Positions 1-9,348 are shown, counted from the first letter of the stretch. The stretch is 64,000 bases of DNA from Clostridiales bacterium UBA1763 (GCA_002314685.1 DCHB01000080.1:14348-78347); one strand, 5' to 3'. Notes: a model not told the origin generated them from the sequence alone. Made by a program: numbers and translations.

Positions 1-498
1 GAGTACGGCATAAGCAAGATAAGCAAGGTCGTTATAGGCGGTAAAACGAGAGCAGAATCAGCACTTATCGGCGTGTGCGAGGCATCGGATAAAGCGGGAG
101 TTATTGCAATTCATGACGGCGCAAGACCGTTTGTAAGCGTAAATCTCATCGACCGTGTTATAAATGCGCTTGGGGACAACAGTGCCGTTGCGCCTGCAAC
201 CTTTTCAACCGATACCGTCAGAATTATTAACTCTAAGGGAATTGTAACGCAGACTCCCGACAGAGATACTGTCGCTTTAATTCAAACACCGCAGGCGTTT
301 TCGGCCGAGGTTATTAAAACCGCGCTGACAAAGGCTGTTGAAAAGAATATCGCAATAACAGACGATTGCTCTGCGGTTGAGGCAATGGGCCTTAAGGTCT
401 GCGTCGTAGCGGGTGAGCAGAGCAATATTAAGCTCACATCATCAATGGATATTTACATTGCCGAAAAAATATTGTCTGAGCGGGGTGCTGTCAAGTGA
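1..498 (+). CDS. ispD: 2-C-methyl-D-erythritol 4-phosphate cytidylyltransferase, 5' partial
   Basis: Third enzyme of the MEP isoprenoid pathway; it transfers CMP from CTP to methylerythritol phosphate. The reading frame is open from base 1, so the N-terminal part with the glycine-rich CTP-binding loop lies outside the window. Visible family motifs are [11 protein letters not shown] close to the left edge, DGARPFV (catalytic Asp-Gly-Ala-Arg) and the TPQAF and ITDDCSAVE stretches of the C-terminal half. The stop overlaps the start of ispF by 4 bp, so the two are translationally coupled, and both act in the same pathway. The GTG at base 73 is internal and not a start. The identification is firm. 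Confidence 0.95.
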   Translation, partial: EYGISKISKVVIGGKTRAESALIGVCEASDKAGVIAIHDGARPFVSVNLIDRVINALGDNSAVAPATFSTDTVRIINSKGIVTQTPDRDTVALIQTPQAFSAEVIKTALTKAVEKNIAITDDCSAVEAMGLKVCVVAGEQSNIKLTSSMDIYIAEKILSERGAVK

Positions 499-968
499 GA
501 ATAGGTCACGGATACGATGTGCATAAGCTCGTTGAGGGCAGGGATTTAATTCTCGGCGGAGTAAAAATTGAGTATGAAAAGGGCTTACTCGGGCACTCGG
601 ACGCCGATGTTTTGACTCACGCTTTAATGGATGCGCTGTTGGGTGCGGCGGCATTGGGCGATATCGGCAAGCTTTTTCCCGATAACGATGATGCCTTCCT
701 CGGTGCTGACAGCATTGAGCTATTAAAAAAGGTTTGCGCCGTTCTCGGCGATAATGGATATAAAATCGTAAATACCGATTGCACAGTGATCGCACAAAGA
801 CCGAAGCTTGCTCCGCATATTGACAAAATGCGCTCTATTCTTGCGCAGGCGATGAACATTCCCGTATCCTGCGTCAGCGTAAAGGCAACAACCGAGGAAA
901 AGCTCGGATTTACGGGCGAGGGCTTGGGTATCTCCGCACACAGCGTTGTGCTTATTGAAGAAGCTTAA
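495..968 (+). CDS. ispF: 2-C-methyl-D-erythritol 2,4-cyclodiphosphate synthase
   Basis: Cyclises CDP-methylerythritol 2-phosphate to the 2,4-cyclodiphosphate with release of CMP, as a zinc-dependent trimer. The 157 residues match the usual family length. GHGYDVH near the N-terminus carries the Asp and His metal ligands, followed by [16 protein letters not shown] and, near the C-terminus, [14 protein letters not shown], the classic IspF signature. The start is GTG inside the ispD stop (GTGA overlap). A strong terminator begins at the stop codon, so ispD-ispF ends a transcription unit. Confidence 0.97.
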   Translation: MRIGHGYDVHKLVEGRDLILGGVKIEYEKGLLGHSDADVLTHALMDALLGAAALGDIGKLFPDNDDAFLGADSIELLKKVCAVLGDNGYKIVNTDCTVIAQRPKLAPHIDKMRSILAQAMNIPVSCVSVKATTEEKLGFTGEGLGISAHSVVLIEEA

Positions 969-998
969 CAGCAGATGATTTTTCATCTGCTGTTTTTT
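967..998 (+). terminator. Rho-independent terminator after ispF
   Basis: A 12-bp perfect stem (AACAGCAGATGA pairing with TCATCTGCTGTT), a short T loop and a T6 run whose first two bases belong to the stem. It starts inside the ispF stop codon. Confidence 0.9.
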
Positions 999-1051
999 AT
1001 CAAAAGAGAGACACGCGCATAGTATGTAATAAATCCGAAAAGAGGTCGGCT

Positions 1052-1303
1052 ATGCGTTATCTAATCATGTGCAAATCACTAACCTATGCTCAGCGGGCAT
1101 CAAGGGCGTTGGAGAGTGCGGGAATAAAGGCTCATTTATTAAAGGCACCTGCGGGCTTGATGTCAAACGGCTGCGGCTACTGTGTTTCGGTTTCTCCGTT
1201 TGATGCCGAGAGGGCAGTAGGCTTGTTGAGGGCAAAAAATCTGCCCATAGGAAGGATATATCTTAAAAAATCCGATAATTCTTATCAGGAGGTTAAGCTG
1301 TGA
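1052..1303 (+). CDS. DUF3343 putative Se/S carrier-like protein
   Basis: An 83-residue protein of the DUF3343 / Se_S_carrier type. It opens with a beta strand (YLIMCKSLTYAQRA), has a central CGYC pair in the GCGYCVSV stretch, and ends with a helix containing DAERAVGLL, the usual layout of this family. The family is thought to carry sulfur or selenium on its cysteine, but no reaction has been firmly assigned; that role is inferred. The GTGA overlap with the following cysteine-desulfurase-like gene supports a sulfur or selenium relay between the two proteins. An AGAGG ribosome-binding site precedes the ATG. Confidence 0.85.
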   Translation: MRYLIMCKSLTYAQRASRALESAGIKAHLLKAPAGLMSNGCGYCVSVSPFDAERAVGLLRAKNLPIGRIYLKKSDNSYQEVKL

Positions 1304-2430
1304 TATATCTTGACAGTGCAGCAACAAGCCTGCTGAAGCCTCCCGAGGTCTTGTCGGCAATGAAAAATGCAATAAACACAATGGCAAGCCCCGGGCGAGG
1401 CTCATATTCTGCGGCAAGGCTTGCGGCAGATACCGTTTACGAATGCAGAGAGCTTGTGTGCAGACTGTTTCATTATGATAAGCCCGAAAATGTTGTGTTT
1501 TCAATGAATGCAACACACGCTTTGAATATTGCAATTCGCTCAGTTGTAAAAAAAGGGGACAGAGTATGCGTCTCGGGCTATGAGCATAACTCTGTTACAA
1601 GAACGCTAAACGCAGTCGGTGCGGAAATGCTTATAGCAAAATCAGAGCTTTTCGACAGGGAGGGTACGATAAAGGCATTTGAAAAACTCATACCGAAGGC
1701 AGATGCTGTTGTTTGCAATCATGTTTCAAACGTGTTCGGATTTATCATGCCCGTAAAAGAGATTTCCGAGCTTTGCCGCAAATATTCGGTGCCCTTTATA
1801 CTCGACGCCTCACAGTCTGCGGGAATAATTGACATTGACGCAGTAGAGATGTATGCGTCGTATATAGCAATGCCCGGGCATAAGGGGCTTATGGGACCTC
1901 AAGGCACGGGGATATTGCTGTGCAAGTCAAATCCCGAGCCTCTTATGTTCGGCGGAACGGGCTCGGAAAGCATAAATCAGCTCATGCCCGACAGCCTGCC
2001 CGATATGCTTGAGGCGGGTACTCACAATGTTGTGGGAATTGCGGGGCTTGGAGAGGGAATAAAATATGTCCTACAAAACGGCGCGGAGAATATTGGAAAG
2101 CACGAGCAAAGACTGTGCAGATTTATGGCATCAAGGCTTAAAACACTCGAGGGTGTTGAGGTGTTTTACTCTGAGGAAAATCAAGCGGGAGTGCTGTCAA
2201 TAAGACACGGAAGCATAAATTCCGAGACACTGTGTGAAAAGCTCGGTGAAAATGAGGTGGCGGCGCGATGCGGACTGCACTGCTCGCCTTTTGCGCACAA
2301 GTCAGCAGGGACATTGCAAACGGGCACGATCAGATTCAGCTTTTCGCCCTTTCTTGATGAGAATGATATATTAAATGCCTTTAATATATTCAAAAATCTT
2401 ATAATTTGCGAAAAGTTAATCAATATGTAA
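1300..2430 (+). CDS. PLP-dependent class V aminotransferase, cysteine desulfurase-like
   Basis: A 376-residue fold-type I PLP enzyme related to NifS/IscS/SufS (Csd). It starts with YLDSAATS, typical of this class, and has the PLP-contacting ILDASQSAG, the Schiff-base lysine in MPGHKGLMGPQGTG and a C-terminal RCGLHCSP that supplies candidate persulfide cysteines. It probably removes sulfur or selenium from cysteine/selenocysteine. The GTG start overlaps the stop of the DUF3343 carrier gene, so the pair is coupled. The substrate cannot be told from sequence alone. A sigma-A promoter for the next operon begins directly after its stop. Confidence 0.88.
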   Translation: MIYLDSAATSLLKPPEVLSAMKNAINTMASPGRGSYSAARLAADTVYECRELVCRLFHYDKPENVVFSMNATHALNIAIRSVVKKGDRVCVSGYEHNSVTRTLNAVGAEMLIAKSELFDREGTIKAFEKLIPKADAVVCNHVSNVFGFIMPVKEISELCRKYSVPFILDASQSAGIIDIDAVEMYASYIAMPGHKGLMGPQGTGILLCKSNPEPLMFGGTGSESINQLMPDSLPDMLEAGTHNVVGIAGLGEGIKYVLQNGAENIGKHEQRLCRFMASRLKTLEGVEVFYSEENQAGVLSIRHGSINSETLCEKLGENEVAARCGLHCSPFAHKSAGTLQTGTIRFSFSPFLDENDILNAFNIFKNLIICEKLINM

Positions 2431-2459
2431 TTGCCTTTTTAGATGTTTTATTTTATAAT
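2431..2459 (+). promoter_or_regulatory. Sigma-A promoter of the cdaA operon
   Basis: TTGCCT, 17-bp spacer, TATAAT. It begins at the base after the upstream stop codon and lies about 65 bp before the cdaA ATG. Confidence 0.75.
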
Positions 2460-2524
2460 ATAGTGATAAAATTTCTCGTATTAGCAAGTGCGTGTGAATT
2501 GCGCAGGATAAGTGGTGATAATCA

Positions 2525-3412
2525 ATGAACGGAATAGCCGGCTTTTTCCAAAATATAGGCAGTGTTATATCTACAATCGGTTTTGCCGATATTGTCGATA
2601 TTATCATTGTTGCATATCTGATATACAAGGTAATCGGTCTTATCAGAAAGACAAGCTCGTATAACCTCGCAAAGGGCTTGCTTGTCATGCTGATTGCTCT
2701 ATGGCTGTCAGGTGTGTTTAAGCTTACGATGATAAATTATGTACTTAAAAAGGCTGTTGAAATAGGTCTTATAGCACTCGTTATTATCTTCCAGCCCGAG
2801 CTCAGAAAGCTTCTTGCTAAAATGGGCAGCAGTAATTTCTACGGCTTATTCTCAGCAAAATCGCAGTCGGTTTCAGAGCTTGATTCTGCAATAACGCAGA
2901 CTGTGCTCGCCTGTCAGCAGATGTCGGAGACAAAGACGGGCGCGCTTATTATGTTTGAGCGCGGCATGACTCTCAACGATATAATGACTACGGGCACGCA
3001 GATTGATGCGGAGACAACCGCAGAGCTTCTGAAAAATATTTTCTATCCCAAGGCACCGCTTCACGACGGCGCAATGATTATCAAAAATGCGAGAATTGCC
3101 GCCGCGGGCTGTGTCCTTCCGCTGACAAAGAACAACAACCTCAGCAAGGACCTCGGTATGCGGCACAGAGCAGGTATAGGCGCAAGCGAGCAGTCGGATG
3201 CAATTGTTGTCATAGTCTCCGAGGAGACGGGCGCAATATCAGTTGCAATCGAGGGTATGTTAAAGCGTAATCTTGATAAGGTGACCTTTGAAAAGCTCCT
3301 TAGAAACGAGCTTGTTCAGGAGCCCGTTGAGAGTAAAACCCCGAAGGATATAATCGCACGCTTTTTTGACAAAAATAAGGTGAACAGCAATGAAGCAGAA
3401 AAGAATAAGTAA
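2525..3412 (+). CDS. cdaA: Diadenylate cyclase CdaA
   Basis: Makes the essential second messenger c-di-AMP from two ATP at the membrane. The 295-residue protein begins with three hydrophobic segments (about residues 15-95), followed by a short linker and the DAC catalytic domain. The domain motifs are present: PLHDGAMII (DGA) and GMRHRAGIG (RHR), followed by SEQSDAIVVIVSEETGAIS. This layout fits CdaA (YbbP/DacA) rather than DisA, which lacks the membrane segments. The next gene is cdaR, the known regulator partner, overlapping by 23 bp. glmM, the usual third gene of this operon, is not here. Confidence 0.95.
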   Translation: MNGIAGFFQNIGSVISTIGFADIVDIIIVAYLIYKVIGLIRKTSSYNLAKGLLVMLIALWLSGVFKLTMINYVLKKAVEIGLIALVIIFQPELRKLLAKMGSSNFYGLFSAKSQSVSELDSAITQTVLACQQMSETKTGALIMFERGMTLNDIMTTGTQIDAETTAELLKNIFYPKAPLHDGAMIIKNARIAAAGCVLPLTKNNNLSKDLGMRHRAGIGASEQSDAIVVIVSEETGAISVAIEGMLKRNLDKVTFEKLLRNELVQEPVESKTPKDIIARFFDKNKVNSNEAEKNK

Positions 3413-4643
3413 AGTTTATAACAGCAAAATATTCTGGATAATTATTTCTCTGCTTTGCTCATTTGCTATGTGGGCATATATAACAAGCCCTAATGCGGAG
3501 GATTATCAGAAGACCTTTAAGGGTGTGCAGGTCGAGCTTGCAGGGCAGGAAAAGCTTATGAGCTCACAGAGTCTCTCGATTACCGAGGTTGATACTCAGT
3601 CTGTAACCGTAACACTCCGAGGCAACCGCAGTATACTTGCAAGACTTGTAGCAAGCGATATTAAGGCGGTTATTGATGTCAGCAACATTAAACAGCCCAA
3701 TGACATGACATGGGCGTATGAGCTTCAATATCCCGAAGGGGTTGACTCAAGCGAGATAACAATAGTCAGCAAATCGCCCGAAACGATTAACTTCACGGTT
3801 GTAAAAAATGCTACCAAGACCGTAAGCGTCAAGGGAAGCTTTGAGGGCGAGATTGACGATGCCTGTGTTGCCGAGGAAATAGTGCTCGAGCCTTCAACGC
3901 TTGATATTACGGGACCCGAGGATATACTCGCCGATGTTGATTACGCATGGGTAACCTTCGGCAAGGACAAGATTGACGCAAGCTACACCGAGGATGTCGG
4001 ATTTAAGCTCATAGATAAGAACGGTAACGAGGTTTCAACAACGGGCTTGGAATTTTCCGCGGATATCATTACCGCAACTCAGCCGATTCTCAAAACAAAG
4101 GAAGTTCCACTGACTGTCAAGCTTATCGCGGGCGGCGGCGTTGACGAGGACGACTGCACAGTTACAATTAACCCGAAAACGATCGAAATAGCGGGCGACT
4201 CGCGTATTATCGACAAGATAAACAGCATTGAGCTCGGCACGATTGACCTTGCATCATTCCAGACGAGCTATTCTCACACCTTCCCCGTGACAATTGACGA
4301 CGGTGTGCAGAACATTAACGGCATAGTTGAGGCGGATGTCACGGTTGAAATCAAGGGTACGCACACTAAGACATTTACAACCGATAATATCTCGTGCAAG
4401 AATGTCACTAACGGATATACGGCGACAATTGATACTAAATCAATTGAGATTTGCCTGCGTTCAAAGGATGCAAGCTCATTAAACCGCATTGATGCGGATG
4501 ATATAAGCGTAGTTGCGGATTTGAGCGACTACGGAACAACAACGGGGCAGATTATTGCAACGTGCACGGTATATGTCAGCGGAATTGACGGAGTCGGCGC
4601 AGTCGGCGATGTTCGGGTGTCGGTAACAATATCAAAGGATTAG
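3390..4643 (+). CDS. cdaR: YbbR-domain regulator of CdaA (CdaR)
   Basis: A 417-residue protein with one N-terminal membrane anchor (IFWIIISLLCSFAMWAYI) followed by repeated YbbR-type beta domains exposed outside the cell. CdaR binds and modulates CdaA in Bacillus and Listeria, and its overlap with cdaA points to the same role here. The recurring pattern of a strand pair ending in a V-V-V-G-like turn (TVSVKGSF, VPLTVKLIAGG) marks successive domains, about four in all. The ATG lies inside the end of cdaA with an AAGGTGAA ribosome-binding site. Confidence 0.9.
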   Translation: MKQKRISKVYNSKIFWIIISLLCSFAMWAYITSPNAEDYQKTFKGVQVELAGQEKLMSSQSLSITEVDTQSVTVTLRGNRSILARLVASDIKAVIDVSNIKQPNDMTWAYELQYPEGVDSSEITIVSKSPETINFTVVKNATKTVSVKGSFEGEIDDACVAEEIVLEPSTLDITGPEDILADVDYAWVTFGKDKIDASYTEDVGFKLIDKNGNEVSTTGLEFSADIITATQPILKTKEVPLTVKLIAGGGVDEDDCTVTINPKTIEIAGDSRIIDKINSIELGTIDLASFQTSYSHTFPVTIDDGVQNINGIVEADVTVEIKGTHTKTFTTDNISCKNVTNGYTATIDTKSIEICLRSKDASSLNRIDADDISVVADLSDYGTTTGQIIATCTVYVSGIDGVGAVGDVRVSVTISKD

Positions 4644-4656
4644 AGGCGAATATAAT

Positions 4657-5064
4657 ATGACACAGGATGCTGTTGTTACAAGAGTTTTTCATAACGGACT
4701 TGCCGAGGTAGCAGTAACACGCGGTACAGCCTGCGGAAGTAATTGCGGAAACTGCGAAAGCTGTGCTTTTCAAAATGAGCTTAAGGCGATTGCAAAGAAT
4801 ACGGTCAATGCCATGCAGGGAGAAAAGGTAGTAATAGAAAGTATGTCATCGCGTATTTTCGGTGCCGCATTTTTGCTCTATATAGTTCCGTTTATCGCAC
4901 TGTTTATCGGTTACGCTATCGCCGCAGTAAACAGCCTGCCTGAGGGCAAATGCATAATAGTCAGCATAGCGGCATTTCTTGTTGCGGTTGCCGTTGTGGT
5001 AATTTATCAGAGAATAAACAAGCGTAAAAAACCCATTACTTTTGAAATAGTTCAGCTGCGCTGA
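4657..5064 (+). CDS. RseC/MucC-family (SoxR-reducing system) membrane protein
   Basis: A 135-residue protein with the RseC/MucC layout: a small N-terminal domain with a dense cysteine cluster (CGSNCGNCESC, a CxxxCxxCxxC pattern at about residues 28-38) and two transmembrane segments near residues 68-88 and 96-116. Relatives sit in Rnf electron-transport gene sets and in the SoxR reducing complex. No rnf gene is nearby in this window, so the partner is unknown. It follows cdaR by 13 bp and is probably transcribed with the cda operon. The cysteines suggest a redox or FeS role, which is inference. Confidence 0.85.
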   Translation: MTQDAVVTRVFHNGLAEVAVTRGTACGSNCGNCESCAFQNELKAIAKNTVNAMQGEKVVIESMSSRIFGAAFLLYIVPFIALFIGYAIAAVNSLPEGKCIIVSIAAFLVAVAVVVIYQRINKRKKPITFEIVQLR

Positions 5065-5076
5065 CGGGAGGATAAA

Positions 5077-5955
5077 ATGATTAAAAGCATGACCGGATAC
5101 GGCAGCGCAAAGGGTACCGTTGAGGGAATTGAGGTATGTGTTGAGCTTAAAAGCGTAAACAATAAATTCCTTGATACATCGGTCAGAATGCCGAGAAGCT
5201 TCCTTTTTGCCGAGGAAACAGTCAAAGCCGCCGTGCAGGAGCATATAAGCCGCGGTAAGGTTGATATTTTCGTCACCGTTGACACGTCGATGGCAGACGA
5301 TATGGCAGTTAAGATCAACGAGCCCTTGCTCAAGGGTTATCTTGATGCGCTGAGCCTTATTTCTGAAAAATTCGAGCTTTCCAATGAGCTCAATGCAATG
5401 AGCGTCAGCAAGTTCCCCGATGTTTTGTCAGTCGAGAAAAAGGAGCTTGATGCCGATGCCGTTGCCGAGGGTATAAGAGCGATTGCCGAAAAGGCACTGT
5501 GCGATTTCGACGCCATGCGTATCCGCGAGGGTAAAAAGCTTCACGAGGATGTTTTGGCAAAGCTTGAAACTATTGAAAAGCTTGTCGGCATAATCGAAAC
5601 CGAGTCGCCCAAAACAGTTGCTCAGTACCGTGAAAAGCTGACAACAAAGCTCAATGAGGTTCTCGGCTCATCTGGAATTGACGAGTCAAGGATAATAACA
5701 GAGGCGGCAATTTTTGCCGATAAGGTTGCAGTTGACGAGGAGACCGTAAGACTTCGCAGTCACATGGAACAGCTTAAAGCTATGCTTGACGGCGGCTCGC
5801 CCATAGGCAGAAAAATCGACTTCCTGCTTCAAGAGTTTAACCGAGAGGCAAATACAACGGGCTCAAAGTGTCAGAACGCCGACATAGCCCATGTGGTTGT
5901 CGATTTGAAGTCGGAAATCGAAAAAATCAGAGAACAAATTCAGAATATAGAGTGA
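5077..5955 (+). CDS. yicC: YicC/YloC-family endoribonuclease
   Basis: A 292-residue protein starting with [10 protein letters not shown], the signature N-terminus of the YicC family. The C-terminal DUF1732 part is visible as [17 protein letters not shown] and [17 protein letters not shown]. Members are endoribonucleases involved in sRNA and mRNA decay. A GGGAGG ribosome-binding site precedes the ATG. It heads the conserved Firmicutes run yicC-remA-gmk-rpoZ-priA. Confidence 0.93.
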   Translation: MIKSMTGYGSAKGTVEGIEVCVELKSVNNKFLDTSVRMPRSFLFAEETVKAAVQEHISRGKVDIFVTVDTSMADDMAVKINEPLLKGYLDALSLISEKFELSNELNAMSVSKFPDVLSVEKKELDADAVAEGIRAIAEKALCDFDAMRIREGKKLHEDVLAKLETIEKLVGIIETESPKTVAQYREKLTTKLNEVLGSSGIDESRIITEAAIFADKVAVDEETVRLRSHMEQLKAMLDGGSPIGRKIDFLLQEFNREANTTGSKCQNADIAHVVVDLKSEIEKIREQIQNIE

Positions 5956-5965
5956 GGACACAAGC

Positions 5966-6226
5966 TTGAAGCTCATAAATATCGGATTTGGCAATATGGT
6001 GTCTGCTGAAAGAATAGTGGCTGTTGTAAGCCCCGAGTCGGCACCTATTAAGCGTGTAATTCAGGATGTCCGCGAAAAGGGACTTCTTATTGATGCCTCC
6101 TTCGGAAGAAGCACAAAGGCGGTAGCGGTAATGGACAGCGGACATATTATACTGTCGGCACTTTCCCCCGAGGTGCTGGCGGCACGAATGATAAATGCAA
6201 GTGAGGAAGGAATTGAAAATGGCTAA
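5966..6226 (+). CDS. remA: Extracellular matrix regulator RemA (DUF370)
   Basis: An 86-residue DNA-binding protein. In Bacillus subtilis RemA activates biofilm matrix and osmoprotection genes by forming a ring on DNA. The sequence [20 protein letters not shown] followed by SPESAPIKR is diagnostic. The start is TTG, preceded by GAGGACA; no ATG exists further upstream in frame. The place between yicC and gmk is the same as in Bacillus. Its last 8 bases overlap the gmk start. Confidence 0.93.
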   Translation: MKLINIGFGNMVSAERIVAVVSPESAPIKRVIQDVREKGLLIDASFGRSTKAVAVMDSGHIILSALSPEVLAARMINASEEGIENG

Positions 6227-6821
6227 TCAAAGAGGAAAGCTTATTGTAATCTCGGGACCGTCAGGTGCAGGCAAGAGCACTGTCGTGTTCAAGGCACTTG
6301 AGGGCAGAACGGATGTTTGCTTCTCCGTTTCTGCAACAACAAGAAAGCCCAGACCGACAGAGGTTGACGGAAGAGAGTATTTCTTTGTCGATCTCGATAA
6401 GTTCAGAGACATGGTTGCAAACGATGAGTTCTTAGAGCACGCCGAGTATGTCGCAAACTCCTACGGCACACCGAGAGCTTATGTTGAAAAGAAGCTCAAC
6501 GAGGGCATGAATGTACTTCTCGACATTGAGGTACAGGGCGCACTTCAGGTCCATGAAAAGATGCCCGAGGCTGTTATGGTGTTTATCATTCCGCCCTCCA
6601 TGCAGGAGCTTGAAAACCGACTCAGAGGCAGAGGCACAAGCTCTGAGCGTGAAATCGAAGCCCGTCTTTTCAGAGCAAGAGAAGAATATGCGGCGGCTGA
6701 TTTTTATGATTATATTATCATCAACGACGATGCCGATGTAGCCGCAAAGGAATTTTCGTCAATAATAACCGCAGAATACTGCAAATTTGATTTAAGAAAA
6801 AACTTATTAAGTGAGGTTTGA
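6219..6821 (+). CDS. gmk: Guanylate kinase
   Basis: Phosphorylates GMP to GDP with ATP, feeding GTP and (p)ppGpp pools. The P-loop GPSGAGKST is at about residues 13-21, followed by the GMP-binding [20 protein letters not shown] and LDIEVQGA motifs; the 200-residue length is normal. I chose the ATG at 6219 because GAGGAAGG lies 8 bp upstream; the longer frame from 6195 would add eight non-conserved residues. It overlaps remA by 8 bp and is followed directly by rpoZ. Confidence 0.95.
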   Translation: MANQRGKLIVISGPSGAGKSTVVFKALEGRTDVCFSVSATTRKPRPTEVDGREYFFVDLDKFRDMVANDEFLEHAEYVANSYGTPRAYVEKKLNEGMNVLLDIEVQGALQVHEKMPEAVMVFIIPPSMQELENRLRGRGTSSEREIEARLFRAREEYAAADFYDYIIINDDADVAAKEFSSIITAEYCKFDLRKNLLSEV

Positions 6822-6826
6822 TTATT

Positions 6827-7018
6827 ATGATGCTTTATCCCCCCGTAGCTGAGCTTGTTGACAAAACAGGAAGCCGCTATCAGCTTGTCAATCTCGTAGC
6901 GAGAAGAGCGCGTTCAATTTCCGCCGATGCAGAGGAAAACGGCGATATACTCGAAAAGAAGCCCGTTTCCGCGGCTATTGACGAGGTATATACAGGAAAG
7001 CTTACATTAGAGAAGTAA
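6827..7018 (+). CDS. rpoZ: RNA polymerase omega subunit
   Basis: A 63-residue omega subunit, which helps assemble and stabilise the beta-prime subunit of RNA polymerase. The core LVNLVARRARSI corresponds to the conserved helix around the N-R-A-R-x-I motif, and VSAAIDEVYTGKL is the usual C-terminal part. Two ATG codons stand in tandem (6827 and 6830); GTGAGGT ends 9 bp before the first. A TTG at 6818 would overlap the gmk stop and is less likely. The coaBC gene often found after rpoZ is missing; priA follows. Confidence 0.9.
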   Translation: MMLYPPVAELVDKTGSRYQLVNLVARRARSISADAEENGDILEKKPVSAAIDEVYTGKLTLEK

Positions 7019-7030
7019 TATAGCTATGCT

Positions 7031-7050
7031 CAGCGGAGCATTCTCCGCTG
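7031..7050 (+). terminator. Hairpin between rpoZ and priA, possible attenuator
   Basis: A perfect 8-bp stem (CAGCGGAG/CTCCGCTG) with a CATT loop, followed only by GGCTTTAATTCTTT, so it is a poor intrinsic terminator. It could cause partial attenuation or processing between the two cistrons. Confidence 0.4.
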
Positions 7051-7077
7051 GGCTTTAATTCTTTGAGGAGGGTATGT

Positions 7078-9333
7078 ATGTTTAAGCCTAAAGTGGCAAA
7101 AATTGCGGTTTCTGCCGCTACATATTGGCTTGATAAACCCTACGATTACCTTATCCCCGAGAATTTAAGCGCCGATGTCAAAGCGGGCGTGCGCGTAACT
7201 GTCCCGTTTTCAAGAGGCAACAGACGAAGCGAGGGAATTGTTCTCGGCGTATCTGACCATAGTGATTATGAAAGTCAGCTGAAGCCCATTGAGGCTGTAT
7301 TAGACTCAGAGCCCGTATTGAGCATTGAGCAATTACAGCTTGCGTTATGGATGCACGACAGATTTTTCTGCACGGTTTACGACGCAATTAAAACTATTCT
7401 GCCTGCGGGCTTTTGGTTTAAGGCAGACGGTGCACGAAAGGTCAAGGACAAAACTGTTGAGATGATTGAGCTTGCGGTTGATGCCGAGGATGCGTATTTA
7501 ATTTCGCAGAATAAGCGGCGAAAAGCTCCGCAGCAGGCATCCTTGCTTGAGCTTTTGTGCTCAACGGGCAGAGTGTTGGCAGTTGAGGCACTGCATTTTA
7601 CGGGTGCATCGCGTCAGTCACTGAAGGCTCTCATAAATGCCGAGCTTGTTCGCTCCGAGCAGGAGGAAACCTTCCGCAGACCTGAGGTATTTTCAGGTAA
7701 GCTAAAGCCTCTGCCTGAGCTTAACGCTGAACAGCAGTCGGCGTTTGAGGGCATAAATGAGCTCATGACGGGCAATAAGCCTGAGGCGGCACTGCTTTTC
7801 GGTGTGACGGGAAGCGGCAAAACTGCAGTGTATGTTCATCTCATCAGCAATGCTATAGTAAAGGGCAAAACCGCCCTTTTGCTCGTACCCGAAATTGCAC
7901 TCACTCCGCAGATGATAAGCACCTTTTCGGGCTATTTCGGCGACGAAATTGCCGTACTGCACAGCAGTCTTTCGGTAGGCGAGAGATACGACGAATGGAA
8001 GCGTGTTAAAAACGGCGCGGCAAAGCTCGTTATAGGCACGAGAAGCGCCATATTTGCTCCGAATGAAAACCTCGGACTTATCATAATAGACGAGGAGCAG
8101 GAGGACAGCTATAAGTCGGAAAATTCTCCGCGCTATCACGCGAGAGACATAGCAAAATATAGATGCGCAAAGTCAAATGCCCTGCTTTTGTTAGGCTCGG
8201 CGACACCCGAGCTTGAAACAAGATACTGTGCGCAGACGGGAAAATACAACTTTTTCAGTCTTAGTAAGCGTTACAATGAGCTTAAGCTTCCCGAGGTCAG
8301 CATTGTTGACATGAAACGGGAAATCCGCAACGGCAACGCGGGCAATATCAGCACAAAGCTTCAGGACGAGCTTGCCGAAAATATAAAAAACGGCGAGCAA
8401 AGCATACTGTTTCTCAACAGAAGAGGCGCAAATAAGCTTATAAGCTGTGGAGATTGCGGCTATGTTTATAAGTGCCCGAATTGCAGTGTATCCTTGACAT
8501 ATCACAGCTCAAACGGCAGACTTATGTGCCATTACTGCGGCTATTCACGCAGGGTTGACGGTAAATGCCCCGATTGCGGCGGAATTCTGACCTATATCGG
8601 TGCAGGCACACAGCTTATTGAAGAGGAAATTCATCAGCTTTTCCCCGAGGCAGATGTGCTCCGAATGGATATTGATACCGTCAAAGCCGCTGGTACACAT
8701 GAGGCACTGCTCGAAAAATTCGAAAAAGAAAAAATCCCCATTATGATCGGCACTCAAATGGTCACAAAGGGGCTCAATTTTGAAAATGTAACGCTTATAG
8801 GCGTTATATCCGCAGACCAAAGCTTATATTGCGGAGATTACCGTTCGGGCGAGAGAACATTCTCGCTGATAACGCAGGTAGTCGGCAGAAGCGGCAGAGG
8901 CAAAAAGCAGGGAAGGGCTGTAATTCAGACCTTCACTCCCGATAATGAGATAATAAAGCAGGCGGCAAAGCAGGATTATGACAGCTTTTACTGCTCCGAG
9001 CTTGAGTTGAGAAGACTGCAGCTGACTCCACCCTTTGCGGATATAATATCAATCACGGCATCGGGCACGAACGAGGATGCCGTTATGCGATGCAGTGTTG
9101 ATATCCGCAATATTCTGCTTGCATCTATTAAGGATGAGTATGTAAGAATATTGGGACCTGCACCTTTGTCGGTGGTTAAGGTTAATAACAGATACAGATA
9201 TCGCGTTAGCATAAGCTGTAAGGCGGATAAACAGATACGTGAAATCGTATCCGCTATTTTAATTAAATGCAACAGCTCTGGTAAATATAAATCCGTCAGT
9301 ATTTTTGCTGACAATAATCCATCAGATCAATAA
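7078..9333 (+). CDS. priA: Primosomal protein N' (replication restart helicase PriA)
   Basis: A DEAH-type 3'-5' helicase that reloads the replisome at stalled forks. The 751 residues show an N-terminal DNA-binding domain (PYDYLIPENL), Walker A GVTGSGKT at about 242-249, a Walker B region reading DEEQEDSYKSE near 338 where most PriA proteins have DEEH, and a zinc-binding insertion from about residue 457 (CGDCGYVYKCPNC, then CHYC and CPDC). Motif V/VI are visible as GTQMVTKGLNFE and VVGRSGRG. The ATG at 7078 is chosen because GAGGAGG lies 5 bp upstream; the TTG at 7063 overlaps that site. Confidence 0.95.
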   Translation: MFKPKVAKIAVSAATYWLDKPYDYLIPENLSADVKAGVRVTVPFSRGNRRSEGIVLGVSDHSDYESQLKPIEAVLDSEPVLSIEQLQLALWMHDRFFCTVYDAIKTILPAGFWFKADGARKVKDKTVEMIELAVDAEDAYLISQNKRRKAPQQASLLELLCSTGRVLAVEALHFTGASRQSLKALINAELVRSEQEETFRRPEVFSGKLKPLPELNAEQQSAFEGINELMTGNKPEAALLFGVTGSGKTAVYVHLISNAIVKGKTALLLVPEIALTPQMISTFSGYFGDEIAVLHSSLSVGERYDEWKRVKNGAAKLVIGTRSAIFAPNENLGLIIIDEEQEDSYKSENSPRYHARDIAKYRCAKSNALLLLGSATPELETRYCAQTGKYNFFSLSKRYNELKLPEVSIVDMKREIRNGNAGNISTKLQDELAENIKNGEQSILFLNRRGANKLISCGDCGYVYKCPNCSVSLTYHSSNGRLMCHYCGYSRRVDGKCPDCGGILTYIGAGTQLIEEEIHQLFPEADVLRMDIDTVKAAGTHEALLEKFEKEKIPIMIGTQMVTKGLNFENVTLIGVISADQSLYCGDYRSGERTFSLITQVVGRSGRGKKQGRAVIQTFTPDNEIIKQAAKQDYDSFYCSELELRRLQLTPPFADIISITASGTNEDAVMRCSVDIRNILLASIKDEYVRILGPAPLSVVKVNNRYRYRVSISCKADKQIREIVSAILIKCNSSGKYKSVSIFADNNPSDQ

Positions 9334-9348
9334 ACGGAGAAGTCAAAA

